Source: Hoplostethus atlanticus (Eukaryota; Chordata; Actinopteri; Trachichthyiformes; Trachichthyidae). From it: DNA of 64,000 bases. The position numbers were made by a program, and so were the translations under genes. The stretch is from NCBI GenBank assembly GCA_034670405.1, contig JAXDDX010000004.1:3454001-3518000 (forward strand), read 5' to 3'. Each line of letters begins with the position of its first letter. Within the stretch, counting starts at the first letter, position 1. The notes under the pieces were generated by a model, which was given only the letters and a program-made list of their open reading frames with translations, searched no databases and was not told the origin of the DNA. This document shows positions 24,401 through 39,105 of this stretch, in pieces.

Positions 24401-27400
24401 GGAGTTCTGTAGCGGGACAGGTGCAAAGTGTGATCTGGACCTGCACCTGACTGACAGGTGGGTCTCTCCCGAAAACGTCTGCCCTACCGTGTTTATCTGG
24501 CGGTCTGTCGCCTATGCACATGAACTGAAGTAACCTCTCGGCGACTGGGACTTTTCTGTCATTCAGCTTCAAGCCCTTGATGCTAAACCCAAACCCACAG
24601 TCACAGCAGAGATCAGACAGTGTGTACTTCCCCTCAAACCGCAGAAGTGCTGAAAATAGGAATAAGTTGGGCAGAGATCGGTAGATGGAGGAAAAAAAAA
24701 AACAACAACGCTTTGACAAACAACCACTTAGATTTAAAAAAAAAAAAGCTTTCCATAATGAAATCCGGGGATTGTGATGATGATGTGTTACTGCATAGCG
24801 ACGACGTGCTTGGTGTTGTCTTGACATGTCTGTCAGTCGCTACACTGTCTCACTGTTTGGCCTGCATACTCTCTCTGGAACGGATTACGGGACTCTGATC
24901 CCAAGTTAAATCAAAACATCAAGCAGCAAAGGCCCGCGCCCCATGCAGAGCCCGTGTGGGCAGTTAGTGGAAATATTTCCCCCGTGCAAAAAAACCACAG
25001 AGGCTCACTGTTGTCCCTCCTGTGGACAGAAATCTGAGAAGCAGGCAGGAATGCATGAGGGCTTGGCCGTGGCTGAGCGCCGCACAGATCTCGATACGCA
25101 GACAGGTCGGTTCAGCTTGTCCTCATTCCTGTGCACGTTTCAAACTGTTTTCCTCACTTTCAGGAGTAGCGAAACCGGGCGCTACAAATCCCCGCACGGG
25201 TTTCTACCCTGAACGTGTTATTTAGAGACCCCCCCAGATACAGCAATACTGCTGAACAATCTCTAAAAACAGAGAAAGCATTCTTGCTTTGTTCTCTGTT
25301 GTGCGTCGTTTCCTGTACTGCGACTCAGAAATACCTCTTCATATTGCTCCAAGATTCCACATCCTCCGCTGTGGAACCAGGGAATCCATTTCCACCCCTG
25401 CGAGTTCCTGCTCCAGCCTTTGCAACGCTGGGAGGGAAGAATGAGTCTGCTGTGAACCTTAGAGCTTCCTTATCCTGGATTCAGATGACATTAGTACTCA
25501 CTGAAACAAAGAGGGGAGTCAGGTGGAGTGTGACTGCTGTTGTTATATGTGGAAATGTCCCTATTATGTAATTGTCATGTAGTGGGGTGGTTCAGTATTC
25601 CTACCTCAGTCTTAGCACAAGGACATAAAAAGAACTCGATATTGAGTTTGATCAAGACAGATGATTGGTTAATCCAATGTTCCGCAGCACACTGTGTTAT
25701 TGAATGCGATAACATGTATGTATGACAATGAGAGACTGAACATTTCCACTTTTGCTCCAGGTGCAGAGGGCAGATAGGGCCGCCTAATAACAAACATGGC
25801 TGCTTTCCCAGCCTTTCCTCTCTCCCCTGCCTGTTTCCTGTGTATTTCATTGATGTATTCCTGGATACCCTGGCTGCCGCTTCGCTACAGGAGAAATGCA
25901 TATCGGTGGCCTAAAACCGAAAGCTAGCAGATGTCTGTCAGCAGTTCGTTCCCTCGTAATAAATCTAAAGTTAGGTTTAGGTGAATGTGAATGAAATACA
26001 TATGTATGTTAGATTAAAAGGCGACGCTAGACCAGATGTTTTGACCAGATACTAGCTGCCTCTTTTTAGTATCACATTGTTGAATGGGTGTAGTGGTATG
26101 TCATAACGACACTGCGTGACTGTTGTGCAGAGCCAGTGCTTAGCTCAGTGTAGTTATCATCACCATTATTGCGAGGGGCGAGGTAAGGATGTGTGGTGAT
26201 GCTGTTGCCATGTGTAACAGGAGGCCTGGTGTTTATCTGGTACTCATCCTTGCCTTGGATGCTGATTAGGAGGAGGCCACCGGGGACCACGCTGCTGTAA
26301 AGAAAACACCTGCACCTGTACACACCCCGGTTTGCTGTTGCGCCCTGGATGTTCACCTTCTGCTTCATTTTAAACAGACCCCAGAAACTTTTTATCAGAT
26401 TTTTTTTTTTTTTTTTTGAGAGTCTTGGATTTGGTGTGTGTGCATGCATGCACGAATGTGTGTGTGTGTGTGTGTGTGTGTGTGGCGGGGTGGGGTGGGG
26501 TGAATGAGAGTGTGCCCACACACAAGTTCCAGAGACGCTTCTCAAGGTGCAAATGAAGGGCTCACACAGAGCTCCAGTCTAAACTCAGCATGTTTTCCTC
26601 CTCTGTGACTTGTGGGGATGCAGAGTCCTGATTATTGCCAGCCGGGGGGATAAGAGGGGCGTGCTAATTGCATTCCGCTTCACTCGGCATCCACGAACCG
26701 AGACTAAAACAGAGGACTTATTGGAACAACTGTCTGATGTTGTCTGCTTAATAAAGTGTACGTTAATCTGCTTGCCTTTTTTTACTGTGGTGCCTTTCAC
26801 ACATCAATGGGGGGGGACTCTCTGTATTTTGGTGAGATTTGAAAGCGCAGCGCCGCGGGCTGCTAGTTTTAAAAAGAGATGTGGCTTGTATGGAAACGGT
26901 TTGGGAGGACGAGGGAGGCCACAGTTGCAGAGCTGGCTGGAGTGCGTGTTCAGTGACTGCAGCGCAGGCCAGCAGCAGCAGCCCCGCCGTGCAGGTTTGG
27001 ACATCGGCTTTCTGGTACGGACAGTGATTTAGCAGGGCACCGCTGTTATGCAACACTGGCGGAATTATCGCAGTCCAAATGACTCTGTATGAATTGATTA
27101 ACTCTGCGGCCCGACTGCATATAATTGGACTGGAATTGCAGCAGGCCATGCGCTGGACACGTGCCAAAATCAATGACTGGAAATGGTTCACGTCTATAAC
27201 TTTTGGTACGCTGCTGTGGATTGTGTGTCCGCATCAAGGCTTTCCTCTCATCGAATAAGGCTGAATGTGATAAAAACTGAAATGTGAACCTCCATGCAGA
27301 ACTATGTTACTCAGTGCAGCACATTCAGAAAACGTTTCTGATTATTGAGGTGCGTCTGTGCCTTTCCACGGAATCATCAGTTGGGGAAATCAGCCCGTCC

Positions 27401-28831
27401 TCCATGCTGTACGGGCTCCTCCAGAGACACGGCAGAGAATTCCCCTGAGTTTTGTTGCCAGGATAATAGGTCCTTCCTGTTGTATCCTCCCTCTCGGCGC
27501 TGGTCCTCTTGACACCTCACACCGAGTTACTGAAGCGTTTCCCCTGTACTCAGCACCTGCAGCCCATGGTCTAATCTCGTGAAAGTGCTTACCTGGCCCT
27601 TCTAGCTTTTCTACTATTTCTTATAAGAAATTTCAATACTTGCCCCCATTTTTCTCGCTCTGTCTTCTCGCTCTGTTTGAAGGGGTTAACTAAAAGCGCC
27701 CATCTTTTGCAGTATAGGCAAGCAATTCATACCCGGTGGCATCAGAGCAGCTATGTGTGAGGGGTTTAATGAAGCTTTCACCTTGACTCCGGCCTCACAG
27801 GAAGGCTGGCTGTGATCTCTGGACTGCCTCACTCTGGGCTAGGTCCCATCGTTTCTCACCGATGCACACTCATGCTCCTCTGTCATTGGTATTATCCCAC
27901 AGGGAATCCTTGCGGGCAATGCATCTGGTTAGGGCTGCCCCTCTTCAGTTGTGCAAATGAATCAATCAGTTCATGTATTTAACCTACAAGGATGAAGAGG
28001 TGTAATTGTTGCTCAGCTGGTGATCGTTTGATTGATCATTTTGATTGATTTGAGAGTCAACAAAAACTCTGAGTCATTATAAGCAAGATATTGGGATGAC
28101 ACAGACATAAAATGCATCTGGTAAATGTTGGACTTCGTCACACAGTGGAGCTCATGGCAGCTCCTCATATGTTTACTCAGTGGGTTCCTGACCCTTCGCG
28201 TACTGGCTGTTTCGAACCGTCACATCAGCTCTTCTCCCGTCACATCACCTCGCCAGAACCTGCCCCGACAGCAACATCAACATGAAGAAGAATAAGCCGA
28301 CATGTCGTTGTCCCGAGGTATTCCGTTTTTTGTTCTAGGCAATATCTCACAGCAACACAAAGACCCAGGATTGTGGTTTTCAAGTTCCCTGAGAACCAAC
28401 TATTTCTCTGTTGCTGTCTGTCTGTTATCTGATCTGAGTGTTCAGTTATTACGTCTGTGTTTTGGTAACAGATGTTGCAATGTTGCTGTAACACGCAGGC
28501 AACATGGGCGGTGATATATTCTTCAGGCACGTCATCTAGTAATGCAGTGAATGGATCGTTTTTGAGCAATTAATAGGTTATTTCCACTTTGTTGTAGTAG
28601 CTCTGGTCTTTTTGTTCTTCGGCCTCTGTGATTGTGCTTGTATGCTGCCTGTGTAACCAGGCAGAGGATGTGAGAGGACAGGGGAGTGGATGACTTCCAA
28701 ACATTGCAGCGCTCTGCCATATTGACACCTCTGCAGAGAGAATCTGTCAGGTCACTGTCGACTAACCTTGCTGCTCGTACACAGTTTGCTACTGAGGCAT
28801 CATACTGAGTTGCTGCTCTCTCTGTGACCCC

Positions 28832-28862
<31 letters not shown>

Positions 28863-31800
28863 ACATACACACACACATGCACACAAACAATCTGTTTTAT
28901 TGTTACAGTTCCACTTTCATTTGAGTACAGTTAAGTAATTGAAAAAAAAAAATAAACATTGATTTTTTTTTTTTCAATAGGAACATTAGCGCCATGTGAT
29001 TGGCAGTCCGATAAAGCTATTTGTACGTGTCATGCATGCACGTTTTATCTAAGCGTGACAATTTTCAGGTATATTATCGAGTATCTCCATTGTATATCTA
29101 CTGCTAGTAGCTACGGGCCATAGCAGTAAATGGGTGTTTTGGCCTGGGCCCAGCTTGGACTGGCACTGGGCAAGTGACCAAATAACCGCTAATGGACACG
29201 CCAGGATGCTCTGGCACGCTGTGTGCGTGACCACTAGCTGCCTCAGCCCATGTGCCAGTGCAGTCAGCACTGTGTGCCACACACGGAAGCATCTCATGTC
29301 CGGCACCGGCCTTCCCACATTCAAAACGCCATGATGTAATTGACATTTTGATTGACACCCCCGATGGCCGGCTCTGTTTACTGTTCATACTTTACAGCTC
29401 TACCTCTCTGGTGGCAACGCGACATTGATCCAGTGGAGCCGTCAAAATGAGTCCATACATGCTAGCTACATCAAATGCGGTCCCTCCCTCTGATTTGTTT
29501 TGCCGGTGAACAACTGTGATCTGAGACTGAAGCGATAGCAGGCCAGGAAGCGGCCTGGTGTTTGGAGGGCCCCCAGGCTCAGCCCCGGCCCCCCTGTCCT
29601 CTGGCACGTGGAGAGGCTGAATTATAGGCTGCAGACTCGCAAGCTTTTCACTCTGCCCTGCCTCCCCCCCGCGTGTCAACGCTGTGTTAATTATACTGTT
29701 GCTACGCTCACATCCCTTCTATTTAAATCCTCCACTGCTTCATCCCAACACACACACACACAGACATACGCCAGCCCCAAGCTGAGATGGGGGTATTTGT
29801 TTGATAACAAATAGGTTCGCTGCCTGTCTAGCCTCAGATCTTTAAATGGGGGTATTTACCTTTTTGTAGGGAGCATAGAAGAAAGTGACTGCCCCTATAA
29901 ATGCCTCACTCTCGCTGCCCTGGCCCACACTGCCCCATTTAACAAGGCACTCTGCTGGGAAATGCTCTCATTGCATAGGGGTTAATAAAAGTGCCCCGGT
30001 TGCTCAGTCCAGCAAGGTAAACTTTGGTCAAGGGTTGTGAGCACTGCCTGCGTTGTCAGCTGTGATGGGAATAGAAACGGCTGCACAGCTGATAATTCCA
30101 GATGCAAAGACTGGCCAGGTGGGAGTTAATGCACAGCCTCTAATAAGGGCTGTCATGGCATGGGAAGCAGGAACAGTAGGTGAAAGAGAGTTCCCAAGAG
30201 CCGGGAGTTAGTCAATCACGCAAATAATAATACAATTGGAAAAAGCCTCCGCTAAGCCCGCGGCGTTGGCATTCTGAATTTCAAAGCTTTCTCTCGCCGA
30301 ATGTCACGAGAATAAAATTCCCACATAAATCATGAATCTCTTTCACCTGGAGGGAATATGGTAGGTTGCAGTGAAAAGGTAAGCTGTTTGGCAGTGTCTC
30401 TGTATGGGAATGTGTTCTCTGTGTGGAGGAGGATTGAAGTGGGCTCGTCATATTTAATACCTCCAAGATGTTTTTTGAAGCTTGTGTGTGAGTTGTGACA
30501 TCCCGCATCCTAAATGTGTGTGTTTTTAAAAACATTTTTTTTTAGATGTGATAGTATGTTTGCCTTTTCACTGAACCCCAAGTAGGCAGATCCCTGATTT
30601 GTTGCAACTCCAGTCAGCCAAGGACGGTGATTATTACGAAACAGGATTCAGTAACTGTTTGTCAACTGTTTGGCAGGTCACTTTGAGAGAGAACTAGAGA
30701 TGGGCACAAACACAAGCTAAGAAACAAGTTTAGGAACTGTTTTTTTTTTTTTTTAGCACCCAGCCCTGCCTCACGCTCTCACCTCTCTCAAGTCTTGGCT
30801 GTCCAGAAAAATTGTTGTTTCAGCTATTTTTTTAAATGATCATTTTCTGCCAATATTTATTTAAAAAAATGATCTGGGGCCCCGTGTCCAGGATGTCCAG
30901 GAGGAGCAAGGACTGACTGGGTGAACCTGAGGGGGCTTTGCCACAACCTTTTGCTATAATGAAGACAACAATGATGGATTTTAGAAAGAGGACACAACAG
31001 TGAAAGCTGTGTTTTTTGTTAGATGGTAATTTAATAGCGGCTTTGCAGTTGCATCACAAATCTCCTGTCAACCACGGCTGGTGCCATCAAGGAGTAAATA
31101 CATAGCAACTGGGCTAGAAACACCTCACACACTTGTCAGGAAGTTAGCTGACCAGATGCTACGGTTAGCTAGCTCGCTAACTAACAAGGTGACATTATCA
31201 CAAACACAAAATCCATCACACGCATCAGTGATGAACTCCAGTCAAAACGGCACAGAGATTAGCCGTGTCTGTTCCACACTAGTCAGATGGCAGTAGTTGT
31301 AAGTGTAATGCAAGTGCAATCCATTGTCATTAAGAGGACCTCCAATATGGCCGCAGGGGGTGTGCTGCATCACCTGAACGCCCTCTAAAAATGCCGATTA
31401 AAGGGGTATTCCAAGCAAAAAGCAGATTATACCCAGAGGTAAATTTGTCTGGAAAGCACACGTTTCGAAATTAACATGGTTAATACTAAAATTAAAAAAA
31501 TATATTTTTTTACTTTTTATTTTTTTGTACTTTAATGTTCAAGTTGATACGGGCCCTGTTCTCTGTACCATCTTAGTTAAAAAATAAAACAAAACACTGT
31601 TTTTTTTTTTATTGAAAGTGATTTGATTTATAAATTTTTTTTTTCTGAGTTTTAAAAGAAATGCAATAAATCTGCACTACTATATTTGTGATTTTAGTAG
31701 TGATTTGTTTTTCAAACACAGCCATCACATGTTTTATTGCAGGGGCAGCCCTGATTGCAGGCTAGACAAAGACCATAATCTATAGGGGCGGTGGCTGGGA

Positions 31801-34800
31801 GGTGGCTGGGAGCCAACACCATACAACGGTTCATATAATTGAATTGTGTAATTCTTTTGTTTTTGTTCTTGTTCCTTTGATGTTTGGGAGAAAAAAAGCA
31901 GTTTAGTTTGTCCGAGTCAAAAATAATTCTTCCTAAAGTTTTTTTTCTTACGAGACGAATCCATCGTGTTGTCTGTTAGCGGCTCTGGCTTTTGGTGTTC
32001 GTTGAGGTTGTTTGTGTGTCTGAGGTTTTGTCTCTGTGTGTACCTGTCCATGTGCATCAGGAGCTCCCTGTCTCTCTAATGGAGTCCTAGGGTTGGAGGC
32101 GGGCAGGGAGGGAGGGCAGGCAGAGGGAAAGTGCAGCCTAGAGCAGACTTCCACTTTTAAATCGCCGTTCCCGACTGCAGCAGCCAGGCAGCCACCTCAT
32201 TAGAATTTTTCACATTCCTCTTCAGGCACCGGCACTCCGCTTCCTCTCCAGTGCTCTTTATACCACACAACTTCTAAAAGCTGATGAGCCTGGGTCTGAG
32301 CCGCTCCGCCGAGGCAAGTCATCTATAACCCCCACGTCAAATATGAGGCACTAAACCAACTCAGGCTTGTCTCCATCGACTCATGCCTTTTTATATGGAC
32401 CATAAAGTCGTGGAATTACTGTGCAGGATGTTGGTGATGGCTTTTCATGCTGTAAATTAGTGGAATATAATCCAGTGGAAGTTTGTGGTCTGCTGTCAGT
32501 CTTTTGCTCTGATGGGGCGCTGTCAGCTATCAGGGCAGAGTGTAGTAACTAGTAGTCCTTCTGCACTCTGGACAGGGAGACCACCTAAGCTGTTAGCAGT
32601 GCAATTAGCTCTTTAGAGGAGGCGAATGGCCCTCTACCAGTACAATACAGGCTTTCATTGTCAAACTCCTGGCCCACCAACAAACACTGTCATCTGCAAT
32701 AGGAATGGGTTTATCATCTCGAACTTTGAAGTGTTTCAAGTGTCCATTTATCTTGGCGCCTCTCCCACATGAAATGTGAAACACGGGTGGAGTTCTGTTT
32801 AGGGTTTGAGAGGAAGGATCGAGGACGCTCCTGCTGGAGATACTGTCAGTGGATCTAGTCTGGCACTCCTCCAGATCTGTCTCCTTGTGTAGGGCTGTGA
32901 GCGAAACTCACTTTGCCAGTGGTTAGCTATGCCCATTACTCACTGAACCGTGCTGCACTGATAGCGAGGGAGCCGGAGTCAGAGCACATGACAGAACAAT
33001 AGTGATGATGAGATGGAGATACGCTGCCAGTGGTGTTTGAAGTGCTCCAACTATTCATGGTGTCTGCATCGCATGTGTGGTCAGTTGAGCAATTCATCCA
33101 ATTAGTGTTTATTGTGGTGTGCTACTTCATCCGTTCAGCCTTCCCCCAGATTAAAGCTCTCAGTATAGGTGGTGGTTATAAAGTTCTGATAGATTCAGGC
33201 CCTTTGAAGAGAGAGAAAAGTATTTTATTCTTGGTGGGATCAGACCGTCCCTTGTACAGTCAACATGTTGCGCTTCTCTCTCAGAATTTGCCCGAACATG
33301 CCCCTTTTTTTCATTTCCCTTCTCACACAGACGTTCATCACTTCCTCCTCTGAAATTGGTGAGATTCCAGAGCCTACGCTCGCGGTTGGATGATGCGTGT
33401 ATCGCTTGCCTGCCAGCAGGCATTCCTGTTTTCCTATGAAGGTGTCAGGTTCTCAGGTTTGCTCAATCAGACAGGTTTGTGCCTGGGTCTCAGCCAGCTG
33501 CACATACAGGAGATAGTGAGTGAAAGAGAGAGGCAGATGGAGGAGAGGGAAGCGGTGGAGATGCTTTTTTACTTCCATCTGTTATGTTTATGGGCAGCCG
33601 TGGTAGGGTGCAGAGAACTCGCTTTACCCCTCACTCCTCAGCACTCCCACCACTACAGGAAAGGAAGTGGTGTAGGAGTCAGTGGATTCACTACATATCG
33701 CTGTGGAATCTTTTCTCTTCCAAAGCTATAATTCTCTGTCTGCCCGGTGCACGACCCCGCGGCCAAGCTCGCTCACTGTGGAACAGTTTGAGGTTTGACT
33801 GCAGTCTGGCTCGAGCCTTCAGACTCTCTGCTTTTGTCTCTGCCAATACAAGCTGCCCCAGAAAGGAAGGTTGTTCCTGTGTCATCCCCCCCAAGAGCTC
33901 ATTCGTCTGTCAGTTATATCATGTTGCTTACCAGGTGCTTGTCATGTCTGAGATAGCGGGAGATTATAGAGCGGCGAGTCAGTGGATTAGAGAACAGCTA
34001 GCATGGTCGTGATAGGATTCACGTACACACACGCACTACAGGAACAAATAATTTGATGTCCTTTGTTGTAAGCCCCCATGTCATCCTGGCCCATTACTGC
34101 TGCCTCCGTTTTGTATCCAGCTGGGCCCGCTTTTGACTTCCTGCGCTCATGACAAATTCATCCTCCTAGTCCTTTGATGCCTCTCTTCTACTCTCTTTCT
34201 CCTTTCTCTCTCCTTCTTTCCTTCATCTATATATCTCTACCTCCCCTTGCTTCTGATTCATTTGATTTTCCTGGCAGATCTCAAATCCACAGCCATAGTG
34301 AGGTTCCTGGGCCAGGCAGTTTCAAAGGCTTCTCTGTGCTGGAATGGGGCCGCAGACTTCCCCAGGCCAGGACAGAGGGAACTTTGTGCCTGCTGCCCAA
34401 CAGCCCAGTCAGCCCCTAGAGCAGGGAAAGGACTAAGAGGCAGGGAGAGCCAGTGGGATGAACGGAGGGATGCCTATTTAAAAGCCACTGGTGCCAAACA
34501 ACCCCTCATCCCCATTCAGCTGAGCAGTAATTACAAGCTTGTAGGGCAATCTTTCGGCTCCTTTGTCGGGGCTCTGGAAACACTTGCCCAGTCTACTGGG
34601 AAACTTCAGTCCCTTTCTGTTTGGGGAACCAGTATGTTGTCCTTTCTCTCTGGGATGTCAGCTAGCCAAGCCAGCTCAGGGAGTTCCCACTTAACTCTAA
34701 GATAGGAGACCCTGGCTTGGAGAACCACTAGCTACCCAAGCTGTGCCCTAAGACGGTGACTCAGGTCTGGCTTTACTTCCTCTGATTTTTGTGAGTCAAA

Positions 34801-37800
34801 TTTAAAACATGTTCATGTTTTGAACACTTGTATGATTCATTTCACTGCACATCTGGCTTTACTGCTGTCTATTCTCCACAGTGGATTTGTGTGTGTGTTT
34901 CATCATATGGTCTTGGAAGCCCCCCTATCAGACTCAGTCACCTGTAATGCACACTGATCCCTCATAGGGGCATGTTACTCTAGCGGAGCACAGTCCTCTG
35001 TGACTAGACTTGTCCCTACAACCATAACAACTACTTGTGTCTCCTCGGAGGAGTGCCATGACATCAGCCCGTCTGTGTCTGTAGCACTGACTTGCTCATC
35101 TCTCGACAGGCCCTCTGGAACAGCTGGGCCGTCAGAGCCCCAATTACAGGAAGTTAACCTCACTTAGTCAACAGACTCGAGCTGCCTCGACATGTCCCAC
35201 AGACCCGTGAAAAAAAAAAAGCATTCCGCTTCACTCCTCTGGGGATGGGTAGAGGATGGGAGGGTGGGAGACTGTGGCATTAGGATACATTCATTTGAAG
35301 GTCTTTTATTTTTCCTCAGTTTCTCTCTCAGTGTCTTATAAAAACACAGAGCATACAGGCCTATCTGTAATGGATGAACCTAAAATGAAGTATGGCATGA
35401 ACACATGGACACATTTGTAATGAATTAACTCTCTCAGTCTCTGTCTCTCACACTCTTCCTCTTATTCTGCCAACACCACAAACCCCGTCCACCCTGTGTC
35501 TCCATCAGCGAGGAGATTTAAGTCCATGGCTTCTGTTTTTCTGGTGTGCCGCGGTTCTATTAATCTGTCCCTGTGGACACTCAGCAGCATGAGGGCAGGA
35601 GGCCCAGCGCTCTGGGACTGGACTATGGACGGCAAACAGCACTAAAGCGTCTCCTTCCACTCCACTCTCACACCCCCATGGCTAGGTGCCCATTCATTAG
35701 AGGGCTATATAGTTAGGAGCCTTGGCTGTGTGCGAGATGGAAAGTAGATCAGTATCTATGGTTACATGTAAAATATTTTATTCTGAATGAATTCCTGCAG
35801 CTGTTTGCATTAAAGCTAAATGAAGTGATCGTTGCATTAACATGCACCAAAGCAAATTGAATCAAACCTTTTGACATTCAAGCATACCAAGATGAGTCAT
35901 GTGATGTGCACAGTATTTACACCTCTGCTTTTTTAAAATCAAGCAGGAGTGTCAACAGAATATACTCACTACACAGAATTATATGTATGTCAACAAAGTA
36001 TATATCTAACCATAACCATCGACTTTCAACTATTGAGGCATTTCATACATTTTTCAAAGTTCCAACAAGAAAGTTGTATTGCCCACAGACCAGTTCTGCA
36101 ACCGCCATGCTTCAGATTCTCCCCAAAACTCATTCACATTCACTTTGGACATTCAAGTGGACAAACATGCTTAGACAGAAAATGATGTAGACACACAGAA
36201 GACAATGGAAGGGAAGGAGCGCTGCATCAGGTCCTTAGTGTAGAATGGACAGGTGCTCTTTAAATGTAGGTAACAGCTGAGTCAGAATAAGCCAATGCAC
36301 GGGGAGTTTTTGTAAATATACATTAAGGTCCAGTCAAAACCGGTAGTTCCCAGCTAAAATTGGTTCCCGGATGGAGGCCAGACTAGGCCGCAGTGCGTTG
36401 GTTCAATGCTTTTAATCCAACTTGCCAAGTGAAATAAAGGCATTTTTCATTTTTGCAATAAGACAGAGTCCTTTTGGACAGTTTTTTGCTGGTGTATTGC
36501 GTTTGAGGTGGTTACGTGTGGTTTGACTTGCTAGAACTGCTGGACCCTGTTCAGTCATCGTTATACATTTGTGGCTCAAAAAAGGTTCTATTAAATCACA
36601 GCAGGGTTTTGATTAAAAAAAAAAGAACAGTTGACAGTTGGACACAGTTTGTTCACAACGGGAATCGTGCCTCTTAATCTCACAGCAAGCTTTCCATCTG
36701 TTTGGTTTGCAAGATATTGGACTGACAGGAGGGGGGGGGGATCTGTTGCTCAATATGAACAGGTTTAGAGGTTTGTTGTCAGAAATCACCCTTCCATGTT
36801 TTGAAGCCAGGCTGACTGACGATGCTTAACCCCGGGCGTTCTGCAAACTGAATAACCCCTTGAGCATAGAGATTTTGTACTCTGCACCGTATTCCTGACT
36901 TTTAAATGAATGTTGATATTATCAGACGTACTGCACTGTCTCTAGGGAACATTTGACCCATCTCTCAGTAGTCTGTGCCTTAGCGATGTTGTTGTTGGCT
37001 GCAGGGTACTATGTGCTACTTTCTGAGATGGAGCAGGGTTTGTTTTCCCTCTTGTCATCTGTTCATATGCCTTTTTATTATTTGTATTTAACTTGTAATC
37101 ACTCTTGTCATTCATTCAGAATTTACTATTTCAGGTGCTCTAACGTTTGTACAGTATAGTGTAGTAGCACAACAGTACATCCGTCACTGTTCACACGGAT
37201 GTCTACTTTCTGGTAGAGTATCTGTGTGTGAGTTAGCGTGAAGTTGACGTTGATGTTGGGGTGCCGTGTGAAGGTGGCTGTGCTGTAGGCCCGTCACAGT
37301 GCGCCGATTGCCAGTGGCTAATGTGATCACAGCTACAGCCAGGCAGGGCTGACTGAGAGAGGAGCCTTAATCTCCTCTCTCTCTCCTAGTGTCTTGCTGC
37401 CAAATTGGCCCGATCTGCCAGGCAGAGGAACATCACCCACTTCACCAACGACTTTCAAAGGGCCCCCTGCTTTTTGATGTGCAGCTCAGAATCCTGTTTT
37501 TTTGTTTTTTTTTTGGTGGGGGGGGGTTCATTTCTCTTTTTGATGTTCATCTTGGGATGTTTGAGCCAGAAAAACTGCATCTTGGCATTATGATTCACCA
37601 ACAGTGGCTACCCGGTTGCACGCGAGGAGACGAGTCACAAGCCCAGGATCAGTGACAGGGTGAAGTCTAGAGCTCTGCCAGTTGAAGAGATTGAGATTTA
37701 TTGATAGATCCAAACCTTATGATTTCTCTCTCACTCATATCCAGGCTAGGTTTTTACATAACTAAGTCCCGAATAGGTTTATTAAATTGCCAGAAAAATC

Positions 37801-38878
37801 TACTTTACAGTTTTCATAGGATAAATGATTAAACCAAAGGCATCATTTTGCTCAGGTTTTAAAGAAAAACAACAAAGTTAAATTCATTTTGAATTTGGCT
37901 GAGCTTTCATGTTTCCCCTAGATGCTTATGCTGAAATTGGTTTGAAAAGTAGGCCCCCTTATCTGAAATTGAACATGTCAGTGACTTTTCACTGACTCAT
38001 AGAAAGCTGTCAGGGGAAAAAAACTCCCATCCATATTCTGCAGGCAGGTTTGTGAATCCAGATATCCCCTCTCACTTCCTGCAGAAAGGAAATGTCTGCA
38101 CATTTGTGAAGATGTCCTGGATGTTCTAAAATGAGCTGTAGCATCTTAACTCTAGACGTCACACATCACCTTTGGAAAGGTTGCATATGAAAAGATACCC
38201 TGTCATATGAGGACAGATCTCATTTACTAAATGCCCTAAGATTAGAACCAAACTGTTATCAAGCTATTTGGATTTTGAGGTCATGGGGGTATCAGGTATC
38301 TATAGGAGCTGGAAAAAGTTGCAGAATAGTCAAATTATTAAATTTCGAGAGCAAATGTGCTTGCGTACCACTAGGGATGAAAGAGAGAGTTTGTAATTAG
38401 ACTGAGTAGTGTGCGTTCCACCATGTCAAGACAGGAGAGGGTAACAGGGCACTGATCACAGCCAATTAAGTGTAAGGTAGTCTGGTTCTGCCAGACTACG
38501 GTTCTTATTTCAGCAGCTGTATTATTTAAAACCTGGTTTCCAGCTTAGGTTCCCTTACTATTTCCACTCTTATTCATGTCAGGGAAAGTTGGGTGTCAGT
38601 AGGACATGGATGAGTTTATCACAATTCTCATGTGAAACCTTGTAACGCCAATATTGCCAATTTTCATGTTTTAACTTCAGTTGAAGGATTACATGGTCTT
38701 CTATGGGTTGAGAACATTCGACGACCCTTTGGGCTTATGAAACCCTTTCAAAACCCTTTTGGATAAACTCAAAAATGCATGGTGATCATTCTGAAAACAA
38801 GACTGTTTTTCACCCGACAGCAACGTTATGTTAATTTGCTCCAGACACTTACTCTCTTTTACCCACTCTGTTTTTCAG
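21460..38878 (+). other. Probable 17-kb first intron of sipa1l1
   Basis: Frames are short and overlap on both strands with no recognisable domain or linked splice pairs. Simple repeats include T18 at 26,400-26,417, (TG)n at about 26,457-26,484 and C21 at 28,828-28,848 followed by (AC)n. The complex, non-repetitive sequence between them is typical of an intron that may hold conserved regulatory elements, but I cannot identify any without comparison. If the first exon at 21.1-21.46 kb is wrong, part of this is intergenic. Confidence 0.4.
28828..28880. repeat. Poly(C) run followed by (AC)n
   Basis: Twenty-one consecutive C residues run directly into CA repeats. It is simple-sequence DNA in the presumed sipa1l1 intron 1. 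Confidence 0.9.
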
Positions 38879-39105
38879 GATTTTATGTTTGGAGTGAAGA
38901 GAATGCCAAGTGGTGTAGCAGACCCAGTCAAAGAAGCAGTATGCAGGCTTGAGTGCTGAGGAGGTGGGCTTGCCCCTTCAGTGCTTCCCCCTCTTCACTT
39001 GTTGATCCAGAGAATCAAGCTGCTCATGAAGTCAGGAAACGGCATCCCACCCCAGAGGCATCCATGCCTGCCTGCTGAGCGTCTTTAGCCTTTGGCACTG
39101 GTGTC
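38879..39105 (+). other. sipa1l1: sipa1l1 5'UTR part of the first coding exon
   Basis: The acceptor CTCTGTTTTTCAG ends at 38,878, and 227 bases then lead to the start codon. The segment includes an upstream ATG (38,886) in a short frame. Exon start is chosen from the strong pyrimidine tract. Confidence 0.6.

Noticed and set aside
26072-26552. 157-residue minus-strand frame
   Set aside because: Its start is GT repeat translated as His-Thr and a poly(A) run as lysines. The remainder lacks motifs and splice context.
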